Part shown: one piece after another, positions 11,190 through 24,700 of the stretch
Position numbering within the stretch: position 1 is the stretch's first letter
Layout of the letters: every line of letters begins with the position of its first letter
Origin: Voacanga thouarsii
Taxonomy: Eukaryota > Streptophyta > Magnoliopsida > Gentianales > Apocynaceae
Direction: 5' to 3'
NCBI GenBank assembly: GCA_026120185.1
Contig: JANUWF010001497.1
Location: 732,501 to 796,500 of the forward strand
DNA: 64,000 nucleotides
Translations under genes and position numbers: made by a program
The notes under the pieces: model-generated
The model's database searches: none
What the model was told of the DNA's origin: nothing
Seen by the model: only the letters and a program-made list of their open reading frames with translations

Positions 11190-12299
11190 TCAAAGATGAA
11201 ACCTGTAGCGTTGCCATGTGTCATGTGAAATTAACAGAGAGCATGACACGTGACATCTAACTTCCAGAGAGAGTATTCGACTTCCTTCGGCTTCTTTATA
11301 CTTGACTTAGAGGCTTCGACTCCTCTATCTTACAAAGCCAATTCTTGATCCCTTCACTTTCTTCGTCGCCTCTTCGATTCCCTCATCTGATTGTGTTTTG
11401 TCTGTTCGATTTTGGGTCTACAATCAGTCACCATAATGCTTCAATCATTGCTTAATCTTCCACGATGCGAAGAATCTGAATGTAACGACACAGATCTGAG
11501 TAGTTGAAATGCTCAGATCTATTGCAACTGATAACTTCCTCGACTTCCTCTCTTATTATCTTCAACCATTCAATTAATCATCTTCTGATCTCCTTTTTAG
11601 GCTCTTCGATTCTTCCCCAACATTAACTAAGGTGATCAGAGATATGTGACCAGATTAAAAGCTCAGCATCGGGTAAATCTTCATAAGTTCATTACTGTCT
11701 ATGAAATTACTACACTACATGAATGCGTGGGTTATGTAATAGATGGATAGGTATTGTTAAGCAAAAAATATAAAAATAGAGAAAAAGGTTACTGTAGTTA
11801 GCAGTTTTGATATTATAGAGTGTTTTTGCATTTTGAGTTGTAGAAATGACAAAAGGAAGATTCCATATCACCTTGCTGAATGAGTTAACAAAAGGAAAGT
11901 AAGATAAATAAGTGCTCTTTAGAATCATACAAATGTGGGATACATATAATGCTCAAAGACTAGGAAAGATTCTGAGTATAGATTTTTTGGCCTTAGATAC
12001 AAAGGTATAATCAATTCTAAGGATGTCTGATACATGATATTTGTTAAATTATTACCTCTTCTAAGGGTTATTTAAATTCTTCAATATCTGTTAAAAAAAT
12101 GGTTGCCTGTTGAGAGATTTTTTGCTCTTGATATGTGTTCAATATCTGTGAAAAATGTAAGACATTGATATATTTGTTAAGGGTATTTTTTATTTCTGAA
12201 TATCCTGGGAGAAATGTTACTCCCTTAAACGTCTGTTAATTGTAAATGCTATTGCTTATGTATACATTATTTAATGGTAAATGTTATTGCTTATGTAGG

Positions 12300-15200
12300 A
12301 GAACATGAAGCATTGTATTATTAGAAGCAAAATTTGTCCCCAATTTTCAAAATACTATTGAAGAAGGGAATTTTTACATGATAAAAAACTTCATCCTTTA
12401 ATCACCTAGGGCAAACTACAAAGTGTTGGATGAGGATCTACAGATTGTCATTGATAGAAGCACGTACATAGAAGAACTGAAGGAGGATCTACTAGAAATT
12501 CCAAGACACAAATTCCGTTTTGTGCAATATGAATATATTGAAGCCCATGCTAGAGACATTACCCTCTTAGTTGGTAACGGATTATGGTATATTGTTCTGT
12601 CACACTTTCGTAATGTGTCATGACTGCAATCATGCATTCATATGATTGACTGACCATTTGGTTAGCATGAGAACCTGTGATCCAAAACCTTATAACCACC
12701 ACATGAAGAAATTGAAAACTTTGTTTGATTAATTATGTGAAATAAGAATTCATAATTTGAAAGCATCGTGCTTAGAATTGAACAAAATGTTATGTGCATG
12801 AGCTTTTGCAAATGTAAAACATGATTAGAATCTGCACGCCATCTTTTGTTGTAGACCATTGAATCCTATGTTGTGTGCATGTGTTTTTGCAAAGATGAGA
12901 ATCCGTATCCTATGTTTCGTCGTAGACCACTGTATACTGCCAATCATGTGAATTTTTCAGACTGAAATCTCCTAATTGAAAATGTGTGTAATGCAGCCTT
13001 CTCATGTGCATAATGATCATCTAATACAAAGTGTTATTGCATACCTATAGAATCAACATAATGAATGATTGCCAGCATATGCACAACAACTTTGACAAAA
13101 ACTGAGCATTAACCCTAATCCAAAAACTGAGCATGATTGCTGCTGGATAAAAAAAAAACAAAAAACAAAAACAAAACTGAGCATTAACCCTAATCCATGT
13201 TCTTTAGTATGCTTCCAATTCGAATATGCCTAGCTATCTGAATAACCTTACTAAAAAAACCCAACTATGTTCTAAACACTTACAAATGAAAATTTTCTAT
13301 TAGAAGTTGGAAAACATTTGGGAAGGTGAAAAAAAGTAAGAAAAAAAAATAGTCTGAATAGATATATATGTTCGTTTCCTCAATTCTCTTTCAGATGCAA
13401 TTGGAGTGATGACAGGGGTATCAATTATTGAACAAAGGTCTCAAATAGGAAACCAAATAGATTTACAGTTTGTAACAATAAAGGATGACAAGTAAGTTTT
13501 GCCCATGACATCTAAAAATACATATACACAAGTAAATATATTAGTAATTGAAACTATTTTGAATTGCAAGGGAAAGGAGATATGTGTGATGCTTTGGAGA
13601 AACAAAGCAAATATTATTCAGAGGACAAAAGTGCTTGGTAGCCAGACAGTGCAAATTGTTATTTTCACATCGATGATAATAAAAAATGACCAAGGGCATG
13701 CATTAATCTCAAGTAGCAGTGCAACAAAGATCTACTTTGACTTGGAAATTGTAGAAGTAGAAAACTTCAGACAGAAGTAAGTGCAAAATTCATAAACCCT
13801 CAAAAAATCAAATATGCAAAAATATATGAAAAAAAACTGCATCAGAAATCTACCTTCTTATTGATTAAACAGGTGTGAGGAAGACCACAAGACAGAAATA
13901 GTGATGGAATTGACAATTGGAACTGTTGTGTTAACTACACAAAAATATGAGGAAAAAAAGAGAACTTTGGCTGAGCTAAATGTAATGATCAACAATGGAG
14001 ATAAAATGGTACTGAAATATTGTACAAAATTATATTATGCATTTTTTGGATTCCCCAATTTTTTCTATTCTACACCCGTGTTCATGTTGTCTTTATTCTG
14101 TTTCTTCCTTTATTCATTGGCATAGATTTTCCAGTATTATACCATAGAAAAAGAAAGAAAAACCATTTCACCATGCTGCAATTGGCTTGTTGAATTAGGA
14201 AAGGACATACTATGTTGGGTATCTCAGGCTCGTATCATATACGGTGCAATGGAAGAATAAAATGAGATACCATCTCAGGACCCGCCTATGTGTGGAAAAT
14301 AAGACATAAAGATAATAAAGGTAGTAGCTTTTACCTTTGTTTGATCGTCCGAAGAACAAAAATTTCTTCTTCAAGTTGAGACGTGATCCAGCAATCCTCT
14401 AGATCCAACTTCACGAGAGTGGAACGTCTAACCACTATAATCACAGTGTGTGATTATCTCTAGCAGTAATCCACACAGAGGAATACTCAAGTACCAAAAT
14501 TTCCTATGCTAGTAGAAAAAAGTGGCGGCTAGGGCTGTTTCACGTTTTCAGCAAAACGAGAAAGAAAGAGAAGAACGTTGGTTGTGTGTCTAGGGTTGAA
14601 GATTTCGTATGTTGTGTGTCAGCTAGGGTTTCGTGTCCTTTCTATATGTTACATGAAATACTTGCTGAAAAATCCTTCATCCCAGAATTCTAAAACAGTT
14701 AAAATTCTCTAATTGTAATTGGAAATATCAAATTCTTACAATTACAATTTGGACCACAAATTATAACTAATTATAATTTGTCCACAACAACTTATCTTTC
14801 TCTCAATTAACTCCACTATGTTATCCAATAATATTTTGAGTATATAATCATCTATTGTGTGTGACCTATTAGGTTTCCCAGTCAATTGGTAGAGAACATG
14901 AATTAATCTAAACGTTTTTTAGATTAATAATCCATAATTAATTAGAATTAATCCTATTAATTCTAATCAGGATTAGTTTATTAATTCATCAATTAATAAA
15001 CTCATATTCTCATATCATGAGCGGTATCTAACAACATATCATGACCATCCAAGAGTCCAGGAAGTCAAGTGGCTTGACATGAACCCTTCAATAACAAATT
15101 TCAGTGCAATTAATTCATTTCACCATACAATATCTCATTCGGTTTGGAGTACAAAATTAGTGCCAACTCCCTCTAGAATTAATTCTGGCCCGAATACAAT

Positions 15201-16920
15201 AGTACTTATACTATGAACCCACTACTCTAGATGTGTATCAATTGAAACTATTTTCAATACACAATCGCCTTGGCCAAGGACTTCTCGAGTAGTAATTCCT
15301 ACAAGTGGCTATGAGATATTCGCCCCTACTATTAGGAACGGTGAATCCTTTATTGACCCTCTCAATTACTTTCGTTTACCTCACAATGTACCCAATATCT
15401 ATCCCATAGGCAGCCCTTGATCGAGCTCTAGAGATTAGAATCAAAGTACAATGCTTAGCAAATAAAGTACCTTAGAGATCTCAAGTCTAAGGATACTTGC
15501 ACGTTTGCTATATTGAGATTATATCATTGGCACTAAATAGTTATCTATGTGATTATCTCAAAGCTAGGTCATTCAATGAACTTGTTCCATTAACAAGCAT
15601 CTATGTGTTAACTTTGAGTATTTCAATACTCATGAATATGAGAACCACGGTCCTGATCAAATCAAGAAGTCTAGCACATGCAAGTCTTAACGCATTAATG
15701 ATGTCCTGTCTCATTAATACTATGACTAGGGATTATTTAAGTACTAACATTATACAGTGTTGTAAGAATCTCATATCATGATCTCTATCATGATTTCCTT
15801 AACACAGTGTTGTATTAGGAACTTTATCAAACAGTTATATTACTAAAAAGTAAACAAAAGAAACTATAAGATAAATAATGCCTTTTATTAAAATAAAATG
15901 TGTCATATACAATGTACAAGTGATTGCCTCTAAGACACAACACTAACATACTACTGTAGCATTACTATGTTGAACATTGGCACATACAATGGATAGAGAT
16001 ATAATTCTTGCGCAAGATGTAAAAAGAAACTTAAAGTTTGAATTTAAAAAAAAAGCTAGCATGTGAATCATGTATTAGAACAGAAGATTATCCAGATTCA
16101 AGGTAACCATACATTGCTCAACAAATTTGAATTCATGAATTTCAAAAAAAAAAAAATCTAAAATTTTGAAAATGCATATATCAAGTAGAGGTAATTGTTG
16201 TTGATCACACAATATAAGGATATTTTATTTTCTTTGATAGAGATATTGAGAAGATTATGGGGATGCAAGCAAACTAACTAGCTCTAAGAGTTGCAGAGAT
16301 ATACTTCTTACATAAACAATAAACACTAAAAATATGACTATGTTGTTACATATTGATAAGAATTTTGACAATGAAAGTGATTCTAAAAAAAAAAAAGGAT
16401 TGCATGATGCTACACTTGGACCATTGAAGAATATAATTGGCAAAACATATATTTGCCAAGTCAAATTCAATGAACAGACACAAGGATTGCCAAGGGAAAG
16501 TTTTACAGTGAACCGAATCCATCATCCATCGAATATAGTTCTGAAAAAAGAAGAACAGACAAAGGTAACTAACATTCAACGTTATTTCCATGACTATTTA
16601 CTAATGAGACAAAATTAAAGATGCTCACACACATTTTTGTTTGACAAACTCTTTAGCAAAACTAAGAACATCCAACAGAGGAAGAAGGAAAAGAAGTGGA
16701 TGATATGGTACAAACAAAAACACCCATCAAAGAAGACACAAAAGGAGAAGTAATTGGACAGTATGAAAAACAAAAGCCATATCTTTTTGCCACCAGCTAA
16801 TTCAATAATATCAAATGAAAAGATTATTCCATATTTTTTTACAGGAGACAGATGAGAACACAAACCAAACAGCTGCCAAATGTTCAAGCTAACAAAAGAT
16901 TGAAATTGGACTGAAGAAGA
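12300..16920 (+). pseudogene. Helitron RPA1-like single-strand DNA-binding protein, interrupted
   Basis: Plant autonomous Helitrons carry an RPA70-like protein with OB folds, thought to bind single-stranded DNA during rolling-circle transposition. Exons visible: about 12420-12576 (LDEDLQIVIDRSTYIEELK, then ARDITLLV), 13395-13491 (AIGVMTGVSIIEQRSQIGNQ), about 13568-13775 (GKEICVMLWRNKANIIQR, then ALISSSSATKIYFDL) and 13874-14008 (KTEIVMELTIGTVVL). The GT-AG junctions keep frame: LLVG splices to DAIGV, and KDDN or KDDK to GKEI. Exon continuation at about 14129 (YYTIEKERKTISPCCNWLVELGKD) is cut by a solo LTR at 14213. A C-terminal piece is at 16350-16590 (KTYICQVKFNE, RESFTVNRIHHPSN), followed by a lysine-rich tail to about 16900. 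The interruption and unclear later splicing make this a pseudogene. Confidence 0.7.
14213..15948. mobile_element. Solo LTR, 1736 bp, with 5-bp target-site duplication
   Basis: The element begins TGTTGGGTATCTC and ends ACACTAACA, so TG...CA ends lie in inverted TGTTGG/CTAACA form. It is flanked by TACTA on both sides (14208-14212 and 15949-15953). No gag or pol reading frame lies inside, so this is one LTR left after recombination, or a very long non-coding LTR derivative. It lies inside the Helitron RPA gene and is therefore younger than the Helitron. Copia-type origin is likely from the end sequence but not proven. Confidence 0.85.
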
Positions 16921-18442
16921 GTTACAAGAGAGGAGCTAGATGAATAATACTGTTAAATTGCAGAACATTATTAGAAAGCCGATGGGAAAAAACAACAAGC
17001 TAGATTATGCACCTAAATATTTTGATAGAATTATATAGTTATTACAATTAGATATTGACTGTCTTACTTTCAATAGGTATTAATTGTTTTATTGAACATA
17101 CAAGAGTCATTTTGAATGAGTCACTTTCATAATTCCTACAAGGTGCTTAAATGTAGTTGACTAATGAATTGTCTGCAATTTATTTGTTAAGATCACTTTC
17201 AATTTCTTAAAGTCTTTTACTGTAGTTATTGGTTGATGCCATATGTTAAAGAACCGAGCACAATTTCTTCCCCACTTCACTGTAAACTCAAGAATGTATC
17301 ATATTTCTGTAACTAAATTTCACCACAGAAAATAGCCAAGTGGAGATAATAGGAAGAGCTGCTGATTCTGGTACTATTGTGTTGAAAGATGAGACAAGGA
17401 GCCATGTGAAATCCAAATTTTGAGTGACTAACTATACGTGAGGATTTGATTTACTTTTTTCTCCCAGTTTGTGCACATTGTAATAGCTAAAAGTAGTAAT
17501 ACTTGGAGGCCACTTCTACCTATTATTCCCATCCACAGGCCCTACAGTAGTAGCATCAAGAATGTTAGCAAAATGCTACTTTTCTCGATCGAGTACTATA
17601 ATGAATTTTGCTACCTTTCCTCCAAAGTGGAAGAGGAAGGTTAAGGTGATTGCAGAAGGCAGGCCATCTAGCTAATAAGCGCCTAAATTCACTAGAGCAC
17701 CAATCTTCTGCCAACCACAACCTCTTGCAACACCTTACAGTTTGCAATTTCAGTGTTAGATGAAATGCAGTAACAAGTAAATAAAGAACCTCAAGCAATC
17801 ATTTTAACCTTCATTTACTTTTGACCAAGTTTAGTTATATATGGATGATAGACCTCCAACCTAAGAGTACCCCTTCAATCCCATCCATAAAGTTGGAAAC
17901 GGTAACCATGGCATAATGGCAGCCATGTGCTAAATATATGTATGAATAAAACTTGGGTTCATATTTTTGTGAAAATTATGAATGAAATGATTGATTAATT
18001 ATGAATGCAATGGTGATTATCCTTATTTTTGTTATTCATGTTTTCTTTTGGCTCACATTTATGATGATAGAAATCAAGAAGTTGAGAAGAAAGAAAATAT
18101 TGATCATATTGAAGAAATTGTGAATAGAACCATTCAAGCATAAACTCTGTCCAATTTTAAATCTAATATCTATCTATTTATTCTCCTTGCAATATTTCAG
18201 TACATATTAGCATTTCATAGTTCACCAAGTTGGTTAAGTTTTTTCATCATACGATTCTATGCTGATGCCTATCACCAGATTGGTTAATTTTCCACCTCAA
18301 CTACTTTGGTACAATTGTTCGGCTCAAAGTTTGCAAAAAATAATGATGATTATAGACAAGATATTTACATTTACAAAATATTAAACATCTTCCTGTTTTA
18401 TGCATTTTCTAAGATATTTTCAATTTTCTCACATTCAACCAG
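16921..18442. other. Helitron internal DNA between RPA and the captured exon
   Basis: No complete gene is recognised. Positions 17338-17420 can be read VEIIGRAADSGTIVLKDETR on the plus strand. A minus-strand frame at 17565-17798 is more GC-rich than its surroundings (LWLAEDWCSSEFRRLLARW). Both look like possible captured host fragments, but I cannot name them. Confidence 0.4.
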
Positions 18443-18586
18443 ACACCTGAAGAAATAAAAAAGTACACAGAGAAGAAGATGAATTGTCCTTCGAGGGATA
18501 GATCAATTAAAGAATCACTGAAATTGTTTGATGATATAAAGCGAGACATGATTTAAGAAAGCTAATCTACTCTGAGAATGAAGCAG
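18443..18586 (+). pseudogene. Captured glutaminyl-tRNA synthetase exon
   Basis: A 144-bp block starting after an AG acceptor reads TPEEIKKYTEKKMNCPSRDR, then SIKESLKLFDDIKRDMI, stop, ES, stop, STLRMKQ. This matches the catalytic-domain stretch of eukaryotic glutaminyl-tRNA synthetase, where a (C/S)PxRDRxIEESLKLFDxMRRG segment precedes EGKATLRMKQ. That enzyme charges tRNA-Gln in the cytosol. Two in-frame stops kill it, and neighbouring exons of the enzyme are not seen on either side. A single host exon inside Helitron DNA is what Helitron gene capture produces. Identity is from family knowledge; the capture mechanism is inferred. Confidence 0.75.
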
Positions 18587-18726
18587 TGCTTACTTTTCTT
18601 TTGTGATTTTTCATAATGATTACTCTACGACAATTTATATGCAACTATGCCTTTGTCATTTGCTTAACATCATAATCTTTTTCAGCACAGAATACAATAC
18701 AAATTCTGGCATTTCCTTAATCTTAT

Positions 18727-20018
18727 TCAATTCAAATATTCAAATCGTATACAACTGTCTACTCTTACAATAAACCAAATCATGAATAAAAAACGAATGA
18801 ATATTCCAAGAATAGTAACAACTGCATCATATGGCTTCATAACTCCAAATCTGCAACAACTCACAAATATTTTCATTTTGACAAATTCAATTGTCTTCTT
18901 TTTCAATATTCTCCACAATTCTACAATAGATTCAAGCAATGAATCAGGATATCACTCTAACAACCAAGTTATGACATATCATATGAATATGTATTTTCAA
19001 ACTTTATCTAATTAATATATATCACACTTTATTACAAAAAATTAATATCTCAGGTTGCTAAACAAATTCAAAATATGATCTCTAACTTTATCAACAAAAT
19101 CTAGAATTCACCATAAAAAAAAATTAAAAAAAAAACCCTGTGTTTGGAACTTTCGAGATATAAGATCAACAGAAACTGGTTCTCTTAAAGTTCATTCCAA
19201 TTCTTCAACAATATTCCAATTTTATAAAGCAAAGAAAAAACATCTATTCATCTTATAAAATAACGAAGCTAATGACATATCATCACCAGTACTACACTAT
19301 AAATGACATCAACATTACGAAATAGTCATACACCATTATTGAAAACATTTAAATTGTTGCATCACCTATCAGCCATTAACCCAATCTCAATGATATTTTT
19401 TTTAAACATCTCCAGTAACTATACCATCATTACTCTTCCTCATTATATCAACCACTTCAGCTGCACTAATAGAAGATCCTTCCATATTTACCATTTGAAC
19501 ATCATAGTAAAGCCAAATAGTATTCGTTGATGGTGATTGAAATTTCTGTTTCCCAGTACATTACTTGAACAAATCCTTATGAATATGATACTTCTTTCGA
19601 GATTCAACAATAGCAACAACAAAAGGTTGATAGAAATTTATGTATGAATCCATTTCTCTCTCTGTTTCTCCAGCCTCCAAATATTCTTTATTCAAAAATA
19701 TAATTGTTAATAGATGTTGCAAACCGGCACATCGAACACCTAGGGATGAGAATCAGTCCACCAATTGCAGCAGTTAAGACCATCAGTAATCATGGTTGTA
19801 GACATTGGAATAAATATTTCAACATATTTATCATAATCATATGTTCCATAATGCAAAACCATCTGGACTTTATTCGCTTGCCTATCAGGCAAAGCATAAT
19901 ATGGTTTATCCGACTGCAGTTGCATAGATGACAAAACCATGGTTTCTGCTATAAATGGATGAATACTTGGCCTCCCTACTGATGTATATTCAGTAGACAT
20001 GTCATTGTATAACTTCAT
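18727..20018 (-). other. Unrecognised minus-strand coding-like segments inside the Helitron
   Basis: Several stretches read as ordinary protein on the minus strand. At 20018-19740 a 92-codon frame starts MKLYNDMSTEYTSVGRPSIH and contains DRQANKVQMVLHYGTYDYDK. About 19680-19560 reads LEAGETEREMDSYINFYQ, then ESRKKYHIHKDLFK. About 19485-19405 reads MEGSSISAAEVVDIMRKSND. At 18939-18727 is a hydrophobic frame containing VELWRILKKKTIEFVKMK. Base use is less AT-extreme than flanking DNA. I do not recognise the family. They could be exons of a captured host gene or of an extra Helitron gene. Splicing cannot be resolved, and the stretches may belong to more than one source. Confidence 0.35.
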
Positions 20019-20053
20019 ATTTCAATGAAAGAAAACAAGGAAGAACTTGCTCT

Positions 20054-20086
<33 letters not shown>

Positions 20087-21780
20087 CTAAAAAAATTAAT
20101 CACATAATTAATAGCTGTCTCTTTAGATTTTTGAAAATAGTTTTTTATAAATTTATTCTCCATTATTTCTGAAATCATCAAAACCCTTTCAAATTCCTAT
20201 TATCAATTCAAAGAATACTACACGATGCATTCTTCAACACCAGTCAGTATTCAAAGATAAAGTCCTTTCACATTCCAACAATGTATTTAATAAATATTAC
20301 AAGATGCATTTTAGATGACATAATCAACATCCAAAGAAATACTATATTTACAGATTTCTTTTCCTTATCCTTATGCAATTTAATTTCAAAACAACACTAA
20401 ATTCAGCAAATGGCCTTTTATATTCATATTATCTATTCAATGAATATTATAGGATTCATTCAACATGACACAGATACTATTCAAAGAAATACTAAATTCA
20501 CATATTTTAATGTCTCTTTTTTATGCAAAAATAAAATAGAATGACCACACAATAATTTAGCCAAATGACAGAGTTTTAAATGTCACATATGTAATAAAAT
20601 ATCAGTTTCATAAAACAACAAATTGTAAAGTTTTTTCAGAATATTATGTCTGTTAAATATCCTAAAAAATTCAAAGCTTACACCACATATCCCAATATAA
20701 CATCAATTCTATATACCACACGCATAAATATATATAGCACAATTTCTTACATTTAAACCCAAAAAAATAAAAAAAAAAAAGAAAACTTAGTTAACATTAA
20801 AAAGATAAAATCATTTTAAAAAAACAAAGTAAATTCAGAGTAAACATTATGCATAAATAGGCACTATTAACTAAACAACTTATTAAAAATCTAAAAACTC
20901 TCAACGGTCAATGGAAAACATACTTCAGTGGCTATAAATAACAAAATGCAGATACTTGGATATAACAAAATACAACCTACAGGTTAACATTAAAGAAACT
21001 ACAAAAAAATGTCCAGCTTCAACAACCCATCTGCTGTAGCTAATTTCCATATCTGTAAGCAATATATTTGTTAATACAAATTTTTTTCTAAATGAAAATC
21101 AACACCAAAACTAAATTCCTTTTTACTCCTATAAAAACACTTTGATTAATATGATATGAGAATTCAAGCAGTACAGCATGACAAGGCCAAAGAAAATAGA
21201 ATACGAAGAAAAGAATCTTTGGACCGCAAAAGGAAATACCCTTATTCTAATCAACTTTCCAAACAAAAAAAAAAGATCCAGTATTAGAAAATATTATTGC
21301 TACTGATCTAAAATTGCAAGATATACACAACACAGGTAAAATATTTATCAATTGAATACCTTTCACTAAAATTATGTTATGTGCCTACAATTGACAACGA
21401 AAATAAAATATAGCAAAGAAGGCGAAGATGCATAGATGATGGAGGATTGATATACAAAGAGGCAACAAAAGGTAAATGACAAATACACTGAGCAAAATGA
21501 TACAACATCAACCACAAAGATGTCAATGAATATTCCAACAGGTAACATTTATACCACAACTATTTTATAATATGAATTACAATTTCAATAATATTTTCCT
21601 AATTGCTTTTCAATAACAATAGCAGATTCTTTAATAAACGATGAACTATATTATAATTCCCCTACACTTTAATGCATGTATTGTGATGCCATATTCTGGG
21701 AGCAAGAGAAAAACAAAGGACAATTAAAGAGAATGTATCCTAAATTCAAATTGTGTTGTAAATAAGGAAAAGTCCAACTA
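20019..21780. other. Very AT-rich Helitron internal DNA
   Basis: No gene is recognised. It contains a (TA)n run at about 20057-20086 and several similar blocks of the form ATTCAAAGA(A/T)ATACTA..TTCA between 20210 and 20510, which look like a weak degenerate repeat. Confidence 0.5.
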
Positions 21781-24700
21781 TTGAGAAGGAAAGATCTGCC
21801 TGAGCCTCTAAACACTTTGCTCACAAGAGTAACTCATGTGAAATCAAAGACATTCTTGAAAAATATTAGAGCATACAATTCAATGTTTTCCATGACTTCT
21901 ATGAGTGCTAAAGTCGATGATAAAGTGAATGAAAGATCTAGACCATACATTTATAGAATTAATGGTGAAAATTATCATAGACTCAGATTATTAATACCAA
22001 CAGATGGAGTAGATGCATATTTTATCCAACTCTATTTTCATGACACAAAATAAGATCCAAAACAAAATCCAAGCAATGAACAAAGGCAACATAATATGAA
22101 AATAAGAGCAAACATTACACAAGAATTTATATCAATGATGGATATAAGGAATGAGTTGGTGAAAGTTTTTAGAATGGCTAGAGATAAACATTCCTTAGGA
22201 GAAATATCTAATTTCAAAATCAGATTGCATCATAGTAGAGAATTCAGAGGAAGACAATATGATGCACCAAGAGCATAAAAAATTGCAGCTCTAAGTGTTG
22301 GGAATTTGAATAAAACAACTAAAGATCGTGACAATAAGAGAATATTATGCACACGTACTTCAATACGGATGCTCTGAAGGACTAACTTTGATTCATTCGG
22401 GAAGGCTATATCAACAATTCATTGTAGATGCTTATACAAGCATTGAACAAGAAAGACTAAAATGAATTTTAGAACATCAAGGAAATTTGCGAACAGAATT
22501 ATACGGAAATGTACAAAATGCAATTCAGCGTGGTGATACAGATTCAAGAAAAATTGGCAAAAGAACGATACTACCATCAACATTCACTAGTGGCCCTCGC
22601 TATTTGGCTTAGAACTATCAAGATGCTATGGCACTATGCAGGTTCTTTGGCAATCTAGATTTATTCATCACATTTACTGCTACTCCTAATTGGCCAGAAA
22701 TAACAGACCTGTTAAATGAGATACCTGGGCAACGACCAGAAAACAGACCTGAATTTGAGGTTCGAGTATTTAAGATGAAACTTGATGATATGATCAATGA
22801 CATATTAAAGAATAAGATATTTGGCCAAGTAGATTCAGGTATGTTACTTTAGACAAAAATATTACAAACTTTTATTTTTACAATTTTTTTGACAATTTTT
22901 TCAACTTACTTTTTCCATTTGCGTAACAATTGTATACACGATTGAATTTCAAAAATGAGGATTACCACATGCACACATCATCATTTGGATACATCAAAAT
23001 TCAAAGAAGAATACTTCTGAGGAAATAGATAAGTTGATATTTGCAGAAATTCCTGATCCTATTATTGATCTAATAGGCTATAAAACTGTAACAAAATTCA
23101 TGATGCATGAACCCTGTGGAATTGGATATGAAAACTTGCCATGTATGGTACAAGGTAAAAAGTTTATTAAATGATTCATTATTTCTACAACGCTACATAA
23201 TGTTGGTTAAACACTAATACATTCATTTTGAAACAGGACAATGTTAAAAATATTTGCCAAAGTCTTTTCATAACAAAACACCAATTGATGAATTAAGATA
23301 TTGTATTTACAGAAGACAAGACACATCAGTAATTATTGAGAAGAATGGATTCTTTCTTGGCAATAGATTTGTAGTTCCATACAATCAGTATTTATTAGTC
23401 AAATACTAAAGTCACATTAATATTGAAATATGCAATCAATCAAAAGCCATTAAATATTTTTTTCAATATCTCAATAAAAGTCCAGATAGAACAACAGTAG
23501 TCATTGAGAGAAATCAGGCTGAAATCAACATGGACAGTGAATCGCAAGAGCGGAAACATTTTTAGATTATAGATACATATCAGCATGTGAAGCATATTGG
23601 AGAATATTTGAGTTTGATATCCATTTTTGAACACCAGTAGTCTAGAGATTGGGGTTTTATCTTAATGAAGAGCAGAATATCATATTTAATAGTAACAGTT
23701 CTCATGGGCGATATTTACAGAATGGTTCGAAATGACAAAACAGATTCAAATGCAAAAAAGTTGAAGTATGCAGAATTCCCACAGCATTATTGTTGGTACA
23801 GAATAGAAAAAGTATGAAAAAAAAGGAAAAACAAAAAATGCATTGGAAGAATCAGCTTTGCACATCCAGCCTCAGGTGAGAGATACTATATGCAAATGTT
23901 ATTAAACTATGTCCATAGTCCTACAAGTTATGAAGAAATTAGAATGTATGATGGAAAAATATATTCATCTTTTAAGAAAACTTGCTATGCAAGAGGTCTT
24001 TTACAAGAAGATAAAGAATGGTACAAAACAATTGATGAAGCTGCTCATGGGTGACAGGAAGTCAATTTCGAGATTTATTTGTCACAATACTTATTTTTTG
24101 TAATGTTACAGATGTCAAGAATCTCTGGGAAGTAAATTGGCAAAAAATTAGTGATGATATTGAATATAGATAAAGGAAAATCCTTAGATTTCCGTGCTTA
24201 GAAGTCTTAGAAGATCAACTCAAAAGCTATACCTTGAGAGAATTATAGAGCATACTCCAAAAACAAGGTCAAAGTCTAGAGGAAATAGAAGGAATACCTT
24301 TGTCAAATAAAGAGTTGCTCAAAGATTTACAAAACACATGCATTAGAGAAGAAATCACGCGTGATACAAAAGTACTGAGAGCAGAACATGATATTATGTA
24401 TGCACAATTAAATACATAACAAAAAGATATATATCAAAAGGTCATAAATGCATTTGATCATAATAAAGGGAAGCTGTATTTTTTATATGGTTATGGAGGC
24501 ACAGGCAAGACATTTATCTACAAAACAATTATAAACATGCTCAGATCCGAATCAAAGATTGTCCTTGCAGTAGCATCTTCAGGTAATACTCTTCTAATAC
24601 ATGTTCTAAAATTATTTAATAGTCATTGACATACAAAAATCTCCTTTGCTAATGAAAGAAATTCTCAAATTCTACAATTTATGAAACAAATTCATAACTT

